Assembly: GCF_016820445.1 (NCBI RefSeq)
Contig: NZ_JADHDT010000003.1
Span: 124,001 to 188,000 of the forward strand
Source: Sphingomonas beigongshangi
GTDB taxonomy: Bacteria; Pseudomonadota; Alphaproteobacteria; Sphingomonadales; Sphingomonadaceae
DNA: 64,000 bases
Reading direction: 5' to 3'
Shown here: one piece after another, positions 28,700 through 36,773 of the stretch
How the letters are laid out: each line of letters begins with the position of its first letter
Position numbering within the stretch: position 1 is the first letter of the stretch
The notes under the pieces: model-generated
The model's input: only the letters and a program-made list of their open reading frames with translations
What the model was told of the DNA's origin: nothing
The model's database searches: none
Made by a program: the position numbers and the translations under genes

Positions 28700-28960
28700 A
28701 TGGCTACCACTACCAAGACCGGCGGCATCCACGCCCCCGTTCAGCCCTCGGCCGAGCTCGGTGCCGTCGTCGGCAACGAGAAGCTGCCGCGCAGCCAGGT
28801 GATCAGCAAGGTGTGGGACTATATCAAGTCCAACAACCTGCAGAACCCGGAGAACAAGCGCGAGATCCTCGCCGACGACAAGCTGAAGAAGGTGTTCGGC
28901 AAGGACAAGGTCACGATGTTCGAGATGAACAAGTACATCTCGCAGCACGTGAAGGCCTAA
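28700..28960 (+). CDS. SWIB/MDM2 domain protein
   Basis: An 86-residue protein that is almost entirely one SWIB domain (LPRSQVISKVWDYIKSNNLQ, then DDKLKKVFGKDKVTMFEMNKYI). SWIB domains are eukaryotic chromatin-remodelling modules. Small stand-alone copies occur in Chlamydia and some alphaproteobacteria, where nucleoid or developmental roles have been suggested. An AGGAAGGAATGCG site precedes the ATG. Partner of the adjacent DUF2945 gene. Confidence 0.92.
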   Translation: MATTTKTGGIHAPVQPSAELGAVVGNEKLPRSQVISKVWDYIKSNNLQNPENKREILADDKLKKVFGKDKVTMFEMNKYISQHVKA

Positions 28961-28979
28961 GGCGCCAGCGCGTATTCCC

Positions 28980-29012
28980 GAGGGCGTACCGGTTTGATCC
29001 CGGTACGCCCTC
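28980..29012. terminator. Hairpin after SWIB gene
   Basis: A 13-base perfect stem (GAGGGCGTACCGG and its complement, 7-base loop) lies 20 bases after the SWIB stop and about 60 bases from the end of the convergent membrane protein gene. It lacks a T tract but could serve both genes. Confidence 0.5.
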
Positions 29013-29071
29013 ACGGCGAAGGTCCCGCCCCGGGCCGAACGACGACGCGACGGCGTGCCGTCGCAGCGCGA

Positions 29072-29284
29072 TCAGGCGCGACCCGATTTGCGCGGGCTGA
29101 GGAAGGGCATGGCGATCGTCGAGGCGATGATCATCACCGCGCCAGCCAGCACATACATCCAGAACGAAACCGGCTTTGCCGACATCTCACCTGCCCCGAT
29201 CGTCGCGCGGAGCAGCACCAGCGCCGCCCCGATCGCAAACCCCATACAAAAGCCGCGCAGCGGCGTGTCCATTGCCTGCCCCAT
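29072..29284 (-). CDS. Small membrane protein
   Basis: A 70-residue protein with two hydrophobic helices (FCMGFAIGAALVLLRATIGAG and FWMYVLAGAVMIIASTIAMPFL) and a basic C-terminus (SPRKSGRA). No family is recognised. An internal ATG four codons in, preceded by GGGGCAGGC, may be the true start. It faces the SWIB gene. Confidence 0.6.
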   Translation of the reverse strand: MGQAMDTPLRGFCMGFAIGAALVLLRATIGAGEMSAKPVSFWMYVLAGAVMIIASTIAMPFLSPRKSGRA

Positions 29285-29937
29285 ATGGCCATATCGTCCC
29301 GGACGGAAGCGCTAGCTGCGCTTTGTTGCGCCCGATTGTCAGCCAGGACGTGCAAAGTGTCGCAATATGTCGCGAACCCGATCAGCCGGATGTCGCAGAC
29401 GGGTGGCACGACGGGAGCACCGGGGGGAAACCCGCAACCGCCGTACCGAAGCGGCATATGGCCATGGCCCTTACGTTCGACAAGTGCGGGCGGGGCGACG
29501 GGCCGGGGTTACGGATCCACGATGCCGGGTGTCGCGACGGGGTCGTGTGACGAGCACGAAACTGCATTGCCCGCCGCGACGCGTTCATAACGCATCGACA
29601 ACGCTGTTCGTCCAGTCCCGTTCGTCAGTTTTCGTCGCGTCCGATCGCTTATCTATCGCGCGCCGGAACCATGCAGCCTGAGACCTGCGGATGTTGCCCG
29701 CCCGCGCCGAACGTGGACCCTGCCGGGATTTGAGAATTGTGGCGAGGCGACACGTGCCGGGCGCGTCGTCGCCGCCGCCATGATACGACGCCCGTCCGCC
29801 CGCGACGTCCAATCCGGCTCGGCCGGCATCGCCGATGTCTTCGCCGTATCGAAAATAATGCCCCGCAGAGGACAAAGCCGGGCACGCAAGCCACTGGAAA
29901 ATGCCGGTTGCCCGCAAAATGCTCGCCAGGGCGTAAC
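29285..29937. other. Intergenic region at island edge
   Basis: About 650 bases with lower GC than the flanking genes. The ORFs here lack ribosome-binding sites and protein-like composition. I see no tRNA, transposase remnant or repeat of the tRNA-Leu 3' end. It may be decayed accessory DNA. Confidence 0.45.
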
Positions 29938-30378
29938 CTACAGATCGTAGCCTGGATCTTCGTCCTCCAGTAGCAACGGTGGATAGACGATGGGCTTATC
30001 TCCGAAATGCCGCCGCAGCGCACGCTCGCGGCGCTCGAGCACGTCTTCCTCTGGATCGATGTCGTCAGGATAAAAATAGGCGACCTCAAATTTGCCATCG
30101 CGCAACACGTATTCCAGTTCCGACCACCGATCGCGCTCCTCCTGCGCCTCCCACAGATCAAGAAGCGCATACATCAAGCTTTCGTCTAAAGACCGCCGAT
30201 AGAGAATTTGATTACCTAGGTCCTTGAAAATAGAGTCTCCGACCATGTTGTGATCGAGTTGGGCGTAGAGCAGCGTAGGCTGCGACGGATATTCGCTGTC
30301 CTCCATCAGCAATCCGCCGATCTCCTGCAGCAGACGTTCCGACTCGGTTTCAGCCACGGCGATTCTCCGATCGTTCAT
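29938..30378 (-). CDS. YezG-like (DUF600) immunity protein
   Basis: A 146-residue acidic protein. The C-terminal half reads WSELEYVLRDGKFEVAYFYPDD followed by a charged helix, resembling the DGKFxVxYxYD core of the YezG/DUF600 immunity family that neutralises nuclease toxins such as YeeF. The ATG at 30378 lies inside the end of the upstream nuclease reading frame (stop at 30350), a coupling typical of toxin-immunity pairs. The frame is intact and codon use differs from the core genome. The family call is by eye; the adjacent nuclease domain supports it. Confidence 0.75.
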   Translation of the reverse strand: MNDRRIAVAETESERLLQEIGGLLMEDSEYPSQPTLLYAQLDHNMVGDSIFKDLGNQILYRRSLDESLMYALLDLWEAQEERDRWSELEYVLRDGKFEVAYFYPDDIDPEEDVLERRERALRRHFGDKPIVYPPLLLEDEDPGYDL

Positions 30379-31385
30379 TGCAAAATTTCGCACTCTTTTC
30401 CCTGCCATCGACCGTCCACCACACATTGATCGTCGATGGTCGCACGGACTTGCCGCCGAACTTGGGAACGATTTTTACCGTTACCGCCCGTCCGAAACGC
30501 TTGTCCCTCGCCCATTCATCCTCGAGCAGACGGTAGCCCCCCGGTTGAAATGCCTATCCTGCGCGAAGTGGTTGAACGCGTCGGTCGGACCGTCGAAGCG
30601 CACAGCGATGTAATGGCCGCCGTCATCGCTCGCGCGACGCTCTGTTCCGCCCGCCTGACGCTGTGAAGTTCGAGAGCGGCGTGGCGATTCGGCAATCGTC
30701 AACGTACCGGATACGCGCCGCGTCCGCCCGCGCGCCTCGATCTGATAGGCATAGCCGTTGCGAACGACCGTACGAACTCTTCGCTCGGCGTGCTCGCGAG
30801 CCGTGCGGTAGTTCCATGGGTCGCGGCGACCCGATCCGAAGACGCACCGGCCGTCGCCGACCCCGGTGAAGGAGATGGACGCCGTTTCGGATCGGGCACC
30901 CCCCACGTTCCTGATGCTCCCGCTCCACGAAAGCTACCGCCGCCACCGCCGACGAATCCGCCACTCGTCCAGGTGCCTTCAGGGAAAGGCTCGTGAGCGG
31001 ATGACTTGATCGACGCCGCATGGTCGGCTGACGCGGCAGTCTGCGCCGGGACCTTCGGCGTGCGACCCCTTGCCGGATTTTGCGGTTTCCGCCGGGACAA
31101 ATCAGCCGACCAATCGCCTGAACCAGTCGCGCCGCCACCGCCGCCCCTACCGCCACCACCACCTGGAAAGCCGCCGTCCCCCCACTGGCCATGACGCTGT
31201 CCGGCGCCGACAAAAGTGAAACGGCCCGTGCCCGGATCGTGCCAAGGGTTGAACTTGAGTTCGACCCCATCCGCGTTTGTTACAAACGGAAATCTGCCGG
31301 TCCGCAGCCATATTGAAAAGGCGCGCCGTCTTTCGCCGTCCGGTATGTACGTCATGCCGCCCCGCAATCCGTGCGGGAAGAACAT
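30350..31385 (-). pseudogene. Polymorphic-toxin-like DNA/RNA non-specific endonuclease, two frameshifts
   Basis: Three frames join into one protein of about 335 residues from the ATG at 31355 (or 10 residues more from 31385). Frame one has an N-terminal module (LRTGRF, then VELKFNPWHDPGTGRFTF) and a Gly-rich linker. Frame two starts near 30902 and carries the nuclease core with SDDGGHYIAVRFDGP, FNHFAQ and HFNRG. Frame three starts near 30540: YRLLEDEWA, then VRPSTINVWWTVDG, stop at 30350. The core matches the Endonuclea_NS_2 nuclease pattern, with the His of DGGH as likely catalytic base. Both switches lie at runs of six G, and one extra G in each restores the frame. Either a pseudogene, a phase-variable gene, or assembly error. 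Confidence 0.75.
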
Positions 31386-31491
31386 TTGAGCAACATTCTC
31401 CAACAGGTCAAGCCGTAATTCGGCCGCCGTCGTGCTCGGCACCTGCCTGAGGCACCCAGTCTCGCCCTTTATGGGCGCGATCTGACGAGAG

Positions 31492-31576
31492 TGGTGCCCC
31501 TGGCCGGACTCGAACCAGCATGCCTTGCGGCGTTCGATTTTGAGTCGAATGCGTCTACCAATTTCGCCACAGGGGC
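31492..31576 (-). tRNA. tRNA-Leu (anticodon CAA)
   Basis: An 85-base class II tRNA with encoded CCA. Acceptor GCCCCTG pairs with CAGGGGC, the D arm carries TTGGTAGAC, and the anticodon stem TTCGA/TCGAA encloses loop CTCAAAA giving anticodon CAA (reads UUG). A long variable arm and the T loop TTCGAGT follow. Its 3' end faces the toxin gene about 105 bases away; its 5' end faces the displaced comM fragment. Confidence 0.95.
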
Positions 31577-31637
31577 AGCGAAGATGCGCCCGGTAGCCGA
31601 TGAGACGGCACACGGCAAGCGGTACGCGTCCGCGAAC

Positions 31638-32018
31638 TCACGCGGCGGGCGGCCGGCGTCGATAGCTCAGCGCTTCGGCGACATGCAGGCGCGACACCGT
31701 ATCGCTGCCGGCGAGATCGGCGATGGTCCGCGCCACGCGGAGGACCCTCGTGTAACCGCGCGCGGACATGCGAGTCGCTTCGGCCGCCTGCGCCAATAGC
31801 CTGCGGCCGGCGTCGTCTGGCGTCGCCACCGCCTCCAGCAACGCGCCGTCCGCCTCCGCGTTGGTGCGTGGCGGCTGGTCGACATAGCGCCGCGACTGGA
31901 CGGCGCGGGCTTGCGCGACCCGCGCCGCGACCTCGGCCGACCCCTCGGCCGGCGGCGGCAGCATCACATCGGCGGCCGTCACCGCCGCGACCTCGGCGTG
32001 CAGGTCGATGCGGTCGAG
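31638..32018 (-). pseudogene. Displaced 3' fragment of comM
   Basis: The last 126 codons plus stop of a ComM-like gene. It runs from LDRIDLHAEVAAV to ALSYRRRPPAA and aligns end to end with the C-terminus of the intact comM at 32293-33801 at roughly three-quarters identity. The homology starts abruptly at 32018, where AT-richer sequence begins. The fragment keeps core-genome GC and codon use and lies beside tRNA-Leu, so it is probably the original comM 3' end. The reading frame stays open to 32069, but that extension is unrelated to ComM and no upstream AAA domain is present. Confidence 0.85.
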
Positions 32019-32043
32019 GATGGCACCCGTTTTCAAATTGGGG

Positions 32044-32277
32044 TCATTCAAACAATGGGCCGCCAACAATAGCGATCTTCGCGCTCAGATGGACAGGCAG
32101 CGCTTGTGCGAGACCCGACATCCTATCGTCGGGCAAGGGCGCAAAGACCAGCACAGAGATGCCATCGTCATTTCGCTCTATCCGCGACGGTGGGAAGCCC
32201 CGGGCGGTGACATGGCTCACAGCCGCAGCTTCGTTAGCGGCAGTCACGCTGAAGTAGCTTTCACTGAATCCACACAC
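32044..32277 (-). CDS. Small hypothetical protein between comM copies
   Basis: A 77-residue ORF starting with GTG at 32277, five bases after a GGGAGGG site and 15 bases after the comM stop. The sequence (YFSVTAANEAAAVSHVTARG, then ISVLVFAPLPDDRMSGLAQALP) looks protein-like, but I recognise no family. It is AT-richer than the core genes. It ends just inside the junction with the displaced comM fragment. Position suggests cargo of whatever event duplicated the comM end; an immunity or accessory role is speculation. Confidence 0.55.
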   Translation of the reverse strand: MCGFSESYFSVTAANEAAAVSHVTARGFPPSRIERNDDGISVLVFAPLPDDRMSGLAQALPVHLSAKIAIVGGPLFE

Positions 32278-32292
32278 AGGTTCCCTCCCGTC

Positions 32293-33801
32293 TCAGTTCG
32301 TTGGCGCGCGACGACGATAGCTGAGCGCTTCCGCCACATGAACACGCCCGATTGTTTCCGCTCCTGCAATATCGGCGATTGTGCGTGACACACGAATCAC
32401 GCGGTGGAAGCCGCGAGCCGAAAGCCGCATTGCTTCCGCCGCTTGCGCGAGCAGCTTGCGGGCCGGCTCGTCGAGAACGGCCACCCGCTCCAGCAAATTG
32501 CCATCCGCTTCAGCATTGGTTCGCACGCTCGTCCCTACATACCGATCACGCTGAATGGCTCGCGCTGCGGCGACCCGCGCGGCGACCTCCGCTGACCCCT
32601 CGGTTGGCGGCGGCAGGACGAGATCGGCGGCCGTCACCGCCGCGACCTCGACGTGCAGATCGATGCGGTCGAGCAGCGGACCCGACACTTTCGCCTGATA
32701 TTCGGCGGCGCAGCGGGGCGCCCGGGCGCAGGCGAGGCTAGCATCGCCCAGGTGGCCGCAGCGGCAGGGGTTCATCGCCGCGACCAACTGCACCCGCGCC
32801 GGAAAGGTGACGTGCGCATTGGCGCGTGCGACGCTGACCGTCCCGGTCTCGAGCGGCTGGCGCAGCGAGTCGAGCACCGCGCGCTGGAACTCCGGCAGTT
32901 CGTCGAGGAACAGCACGCCAAGATGGGCGAGGCTGACCTCCCCCGGCCTGACGCGCAGGCCGCCGCCGGTCAGCGCCGCCATCGAGGCACTGTGGTGCGG
33001 ACTGCGAAACGGGCGCGCGCGGGTCAGTCGACCGCCGGCGAGCGTGCCGGCGACCGACTGGACCATCGACACCTCCAGCGCCTCCGCCGCGTCGAGCGGC
33101 GGCAGGATACCGGGCAGGCACGCCGCCATCAGCGACTTGCCCGCACCAGGCGGGCCGATCATCAGCAGGTTGTGTCCGCCCGCCGCGGCGATCTCCAGCG
33201 CCCGCTTGGCGACCTCCTGGCCCTTGACCTGTGCCAGGTCGGGACCCGGCGCGGGTACATCGATCCCGCCGGGCTGCGGCGCGGCCAGCAGGCCATGGCC
33301 CTTGAAGTGATTGATGAGCGCGAGGAGGTCGGGCGCGGCGAGCACCTCCACCGAGCCTGCCCAGGCCGCTTCGGCACCCTGCGCCGCGGGGCAGATCAAC
33401 CCCGCCCCTTCCCCGCCCGCATGGAGTGCGGCGAGCAATACGCCCGGCGACGGCGCGATCCGTCCGTCCAGCCCGAGTTCGCCGACGACGACATAATCGC
33501 CCAGCGCCTCGACATCGAGCACCCCCATCGCGCCCAGGAGACCGAGCGCGATCGGCAGGTCGAAATGGGATCCCTCCTTCGGCAGGTCGGCCGGCGACAG
33601 ATTGACGACGATCCGCTTGGGCGGGAGCGCAAGGCCGAGCGCGGCGACCGCTGCGCGCACGCGTTCCCGACTTTCGCCGACCGCCTTGTCGGCCAGCCCG
33701 ACGACATGGAAGCCGGGGAGGCCGGGGATCAGCTGCACCTGCACCTCGACGCCGCGCGCCTCGAGCCCCAGATACGCCACTGTCCGAACGATCGCGGCCA
33801 T
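32293..33801 (-). CDS. comM: ComM/YifB-family Mg-chelatase-like helicase
   Basis: A 502-residue ComM, a hexameric AAA+ branch-migration helicase in natural transformation. The N-terminal domain (VEVQVQLIPGLPGFHVVGLADKA) is followed by Walker A GPPGAGKS, Walker B LFLDELPEF, and a zinc-finger-like CRCGH segment with two more Cys. The ATG at 33801 has GGGGAGGGTT before it. The last 130 codons are AT-richer than the rest and differ from the second comM 3' end at 31638, suggesting the end of this gene was replaced. Reading frame intact. Confidence 0.95.
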   Translation of the reverse strand: MAAIVRTVAYLGLEARGVEVQVQLIPGLPGFHVVGLADKAVGESRERVRAAVAALGLALPPKRIVVNLSPADLPKEGSHFDLPIALGLLGAMGVLDVEALGDYVVVGELGLDGRIAPSPGVLLAALHAGGEGAGLICPAAQGAEAAWAGSVEVLAAPDLLALINHFKGHGLLAAPQPGGIDVPAPGPDLAQVKGQEVAKRALEIAAAGGHNLLMIGPPGAGKSLMAACLPGILPPLDAAEALEVSMVQSVAGTLAGGRLTRARPFRSPHHSASMAALTGGGLRVRPGEVSLAHLGVLFLDELPEFQRAVLDSLRQPLETGTVSVARANAHVTFPARVQLVAAMNPCRCGHLGDASLACARAPRCAAEYQAKVSGPLLDRIDLHVEVAAVTAADLVLPPPTEGSAEVAARVAAARAIQRDRYVGTSVRTNAEADGNLLERVAVLDEPARKLLAQAAEAMRLSARGFHRVIRVSRTIADIAGAETIGRVHVAEALSYRRRAPTN

Positions 33802-33912
33802 AACCCTCCCCAGCCGGTTTGTGTTCATATCGGATTTTTCGGCGCTGTACACGGGCGCGTCGCCCGCTCCGGCCCGCCGGGGCGACTTGCGTTTGCAATA
33901 CACCCTCGCCAG

Positions 33913-34215
33913 ATGAGCGTCAGCATGTCCGCCCACCCCAAACAGCGTCACCCCGCCCTTCGCCTGATCCAATTGGGCGGCGGCGTGCTGCTGATCGTCG
34001 GCGCCGGGATCGTCGCGCCGCTGCCGGGACCCGGCGGAATCTTCCTGTTCGCGGGCGGCCTGGTGCTCGTGTTGCGCAATTCCCGCACGGCGCAGGTCCA
34101 TTTCGTGCGGCTCAAGCGCCGCTGGCCGCGGACCGGCGCCCTGGTCGACCGCGCGATGCGTCGCCGCTCGGCCCTGCGTCGCCACGCCCGCGACAAGGCG
34201 GCGCGGTCACGGTGA
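33913..34215 (+). CDS. PGPGW-type small membrane protein
   Basis: A 100-residue protein with two hydrophobic segments around the turn PLPGPGGIFLFAGGL, resembling the PGPGW transmembrane family, and a very basic tail (KRRWPRTGALVDRAMRRRSALRR). Start at 33913, or an ATG four codons later. Function unknown. It is divergent from comM and lies about 100 bases before rpmH. Confidence 0.72.
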   Translation: MSVSMSAHPKQRHPALRLIQLGGGVLLIVGAGIVAPLPGPGGIFLFAGGLVLVLRNSRTAQVHFVRLKRRWPRTGALVDRAMRRRSALRRHARDKAARSR

Positions 34216-34317
34216 CCCGCGCGTTGACTTGGACCGGGCTTGCGGGTAAGCGCCCCGACCATCCGGCCGCCCTTCGTGGTGGCCATTTTCTATTTCGACG
34301 TACTCGAGGAATGAACG

Positions 34318-34452
34318 ATGAAGCGGACCTTTCAGCCGAGCAACCTGGTGCGTGCGCGTCGCCACGGGTTCCGTGCGCGGATGGCGACGGTGGGCGGCCG
34401 GGCGGTGATCCGGGCGCGTCGCGCGCGCGGCCGCAAGAAGCTGTCGGCGTAA
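34318..34452 (+). CDS. rpmH: Ribosomal protein bL34
   Basis: A 44-residue basic protein with the invariant [26 protein letters not shown] start and an RKKLSA end. It belongs to the large ribosomal subunit. Adjacent upstream ATG at 34311 is out of frame. It heads the conserved rpmH-rnpA-yidD-yidC-engB cluster. Confidence 0.97.
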   Translation: MKRTFQPSNLVRARRHGFRARMATVGGRAVIRARRARGRKKLSA

Positions 34453-34460
34453 TCGCGACC

Positions 34461-34826
34461 TTGACCCGCCGCCGCGACTTCGTGGCGGCGAATGCGGGCC
34501 TGCGCGCGCCCATGCCGGGCTTCGTCCTGCTGGTGCGCCCCCGCGACGACGGTGACGCGACGATCCGCGTCGGCTTCACCGTCACCAAGAAGATCGGCAA
34601 CGCCGTCGTCCGCAATCGCATGAAGCGGCGCTTGCGGGCGTTGGCGCGTGAGGTGCTGCCTGACGGGGGCATCGCCGGTGCGGACCATGTGCTGATCGGG
34701 CGAGAGGGCGGGATCGAACGCGATTTCGCCGCGCTGCGCACCGAATTCGGCAAGGCGCTGGGCAAGATCGCGCGGGGCGAATCGGCGCCGGCGCGCGGCC
34801 CCCGTCCGCCCAAGCGGCGGCGATGA
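34461..34826 (+). CDS. rnpA: Ribonuclease P protein component
   Basis: A protein of about 121 residues that assists the RNase P RNA in tRNA 5' maturation. The RNR signature is seen as GNAVVRNRMKRRLRAL, preceded by RVGFTVTKK. No ATG is available; the TTG at 34461 (LTRRRDF) is the likeliest start, though upstream codons overlapping the rpmH end are possible. A Pro/Arg-rich tail follows the fold. Its stop overlaps yidD by ATGA. Confidence 0.93.
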   Translation: MTRRRDFVAANAGLRAPMPGFVLLVRPRDDGDATIRVGFTVTKKIGNAVVRNRMKRRLRALAREVLPDGGIAGADHVLIGREGGIERDFAALRTEFGKALGKIARGESAPARGPRPPKRRR

Positions 34827-35035
34827 CGGCCCGCCTGCTCATCTTCCTCGTGCGCCTGTGGCAGATCGGCCCGTCGGTCGTGCTGCCGTCGTCCTGTCGC
34901 TACCAACCCTCCTGTTCAGCCTATGCAATCACGGCGCTTCGCCGCTATGGCGCGCTGAAGGGGGGCTGGTTGGCGGCGAAGCGGATCGCGCGCTGTCATC
35001 CCTGGGGCGGGTACGGACCCGATCCCGTCCCGTAA
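34823..35035 (+). CDS. yidD: Membrane protein insertion efficiency factor YidD
   Basis: A 70-residue protein with the YidD signature CRYQPSCSAYAITALRRYG and RCHPWGGYG, and an N-terminal amphipathic/hydrophobic segment. It helps YidC insert inner-membrane proteins. Start overlaps the rnpA stop, and yidC begins 17 bases after it. Confidence 0.97.
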   Translation: MTARLLIFLVRLWQIGPSVVLPSSCRYQPSCSAYAITALRRYGALKGGWLAAKRIARCHPWGGYGPDPVP

Positions 35036-35051
35036 GATTTGGGGTCGGACC

Positions 35052-36773
35052 TTGAACAACGAACGCCAGAATTTTGTCCTGTTCGCGGTCCTTGCCGCGC
35101 TCATCCTGTTCGCCTGGCCGCTGATCCAGGGGAAGTTCTTCCCCGTCGCGAACCCGCCGGTGACGAAGATCGAGAAGGGCAAGTCCAAGGTCCTGCCGCA
35201 GCCGTCGGCCGATCCGACCGCCGACAATCCCGCTGCGATGCGCAACCGCGACGTCGTGCTGCGGGACAGCCCGCGGGTCGCCATCGACACGCCGATGCTG
35301 AAGGGGTCGATCAACCTGAAGGGCGCGCGCATCGACGACCTGGTGCTGGTCAAGTACAAGGAAACCATCGCGAAGAACTCGCCGCCGATCCGCCTGCTGT
35401 CGCCCGCGGGCGCGCAGGACGGCTATTTCGCCGGCTTCGGCTGGCGCGACGAGGGGCTGAGCCCGCCCGCGGCCGACACGGTATGGCAGGCGAGCGGCAA
35501 CGTGCTGAAGCCCGGCCAGTCGGTGACGCTGCAGGCGGCCAATGCGCGCGGCCAGCGGTTTCAGATCAAGCTGTCGGTCGACGACGGCTATATGTTCACG
35601 ATCACGCAGACGGTGCTGAACGGCGGCACCGCGCCCGTGCCCGTGGCTCCCTATGGCTATGTCAGCCGCGTCGGCGTGTCGAAGGACCCGGGGACGTGGC
35701 AGATCCACACCGGTCCGATGTCCGTGCATAACGGCGGCGCGGATTACGGCGTCAATTTCAAGGACGTCGACAAGGCGCCGACGCGCTTCACCTCCACCGG
35801 CGGCTGGCTGGGCTTCACCGACAAATATTGGCTGACCGCGCTGGTGCCGGATCAGGGGAGCCAGTTCGACGGGCAGTTCCGTGCGGGGTCGGGCCAGCTC
35901 TATCAGGCGGACTATGCCTTCGCGCCCAAGGTGCTCGCGCCCGGCCAGGCGCTGACGCAGTCGAGCCGCTTCTTCGCCGGGGCGAAGGAAGTGAAGCTGC
36001 TCCAGCATTACGAGAATGCGCAAGGCGTCACCAAGTTCGACAAGGCGATCGATTGGGGCTGGTTCGAGATTCTCGAAAAGCCCATCTTCACCTATCTCGA
36101 TTGGCTATTCCGCATGGTCAGCAACTTCGGTGTCGCGATCATTCTGCTGACGGTGACGATCCGCGGCCTGATGTTCCCGATCGCCCAGCGCCAGTTCGCC
36201 AGTATGGCGAAGATGCGCGCGCTGCAGCCGAAGATGAAGGCGATCCAGGATCGCTACAAGGACGACAAGGTCGTCATGCAGCAGAAGGTGATGGAGCTGT
36301 ACAAGACGGAGAAGGCGAACCCCCTCGCCGGCTGTCTGCCGACGCTGATCCAGATCCCGGTGTTCTTCGCCCTCTACAAGGTGCTGATGCTGACGATCGA
36401 GATGCGGCACCAGCCCTTCTTCGGCTGGATCAAGGACCTGTCGGCGCCGGATCCGCTGACGCCGGTCAACCTGTTCGGCTTCCTCAACTTCACCCCGCCG
36501 CACATGCTGGCGATCGGCGTGGTGCCGATCGTGCTCGGCATCTCGATGTTCTTCCAGTTCCGCCTCAACCCGGCGCCGATGGATGAGACGCAGAAGCAGG
36601 TGTTCGCGGTCATCCCATGGGTGCTGATGTTCGTGATGGCGAGCTATCCGGTCGGCCTGCAGGTCTACTGGATCGCCTCCAACTGCCTCGCGATCCTGCA
36701 GCAGCAGATCCTCTACGCACGGCATCCGGAGCTTAAGACCGCCGCGGCGAAGACGACGGTCATCGCCAAGTGA
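35052..36773 (+). CDS. yidC: Membrane protein insertase YidC
   Basis: A 573-residue Oxa1/YidC insertase. The N-terminal helix ([17 protein letters not shown]) is followed by the large periplasmic beta domain of Gram-negative YidC (to about 345). The five-helix core starts near [35 protein letters not shown] and [20 protein letters not shown] are conserved. The start is TTG at 35052, in frame with the canonical MNNERQNF N-terminus. Confidence 0.97.
   Translation: MNNERQNFVLFAVLAALILFAWPLIQGKFFPVANPPVTKIEKGKSKVLPQPSADPTADNPAAMRNRDVVLRDSPRVAIDTPMLKGSINLKGARIDDLVLVKYKETIAKNSPPIRLLSPAGAQDGYFAGFGWRDEGLSPPAADTVWQASGNVLKPGQSVTLQAANARGQRFQIKLSVDDGYMFTITQTVLNGGTAPVPVAPYGYVSRVGVSKDPGTWQIHTGPMSVHNGGADYGVNFKDVDKAPTRFTSTGGWLGFTDKYWLTALVPDQGSQFDGQFRAGSGQLYQADYAFAPKVLAPGQALTQSSRFFAGAKEVKLLQHYENAQGVTKFDKAIDWGWFEILEKPIFTYLDWLFRMVSNFGVAIILLTVTIRGLMFPIAQRQFASMAKMRALQPKMKAIQDRYKDDKVVMQQKVMELYKTEKANPLAGCLPTLIQIPVFFALYKVLMLTIEMRHQPFFGWIKDLSAPDPLTPVNLFGFLNFTPPHMLAIGVVPIVLGISMFFQFRLNPAPMDETQKQVFAVIPWVLMFVMASYPVGLQVYWIASNCLAILQQQILYARHPELKTAAAKTTVIAK

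Noticed and set aside
29585..29917. 110-codon minus-strand ORF downstream of the immunity gene
   Set aside because: Composition is not protein-like, no ribosome-binding site is present, and no motif is recognisable.
29285..29937. Search for a repeat of the tRNA-Leu 3' end as an attachment site
   Set aside because: No second copy of the T-arm/acceptor sequence was seen on the far side of the toxin genes, so tRNA-targeted integration is not demonstrated.
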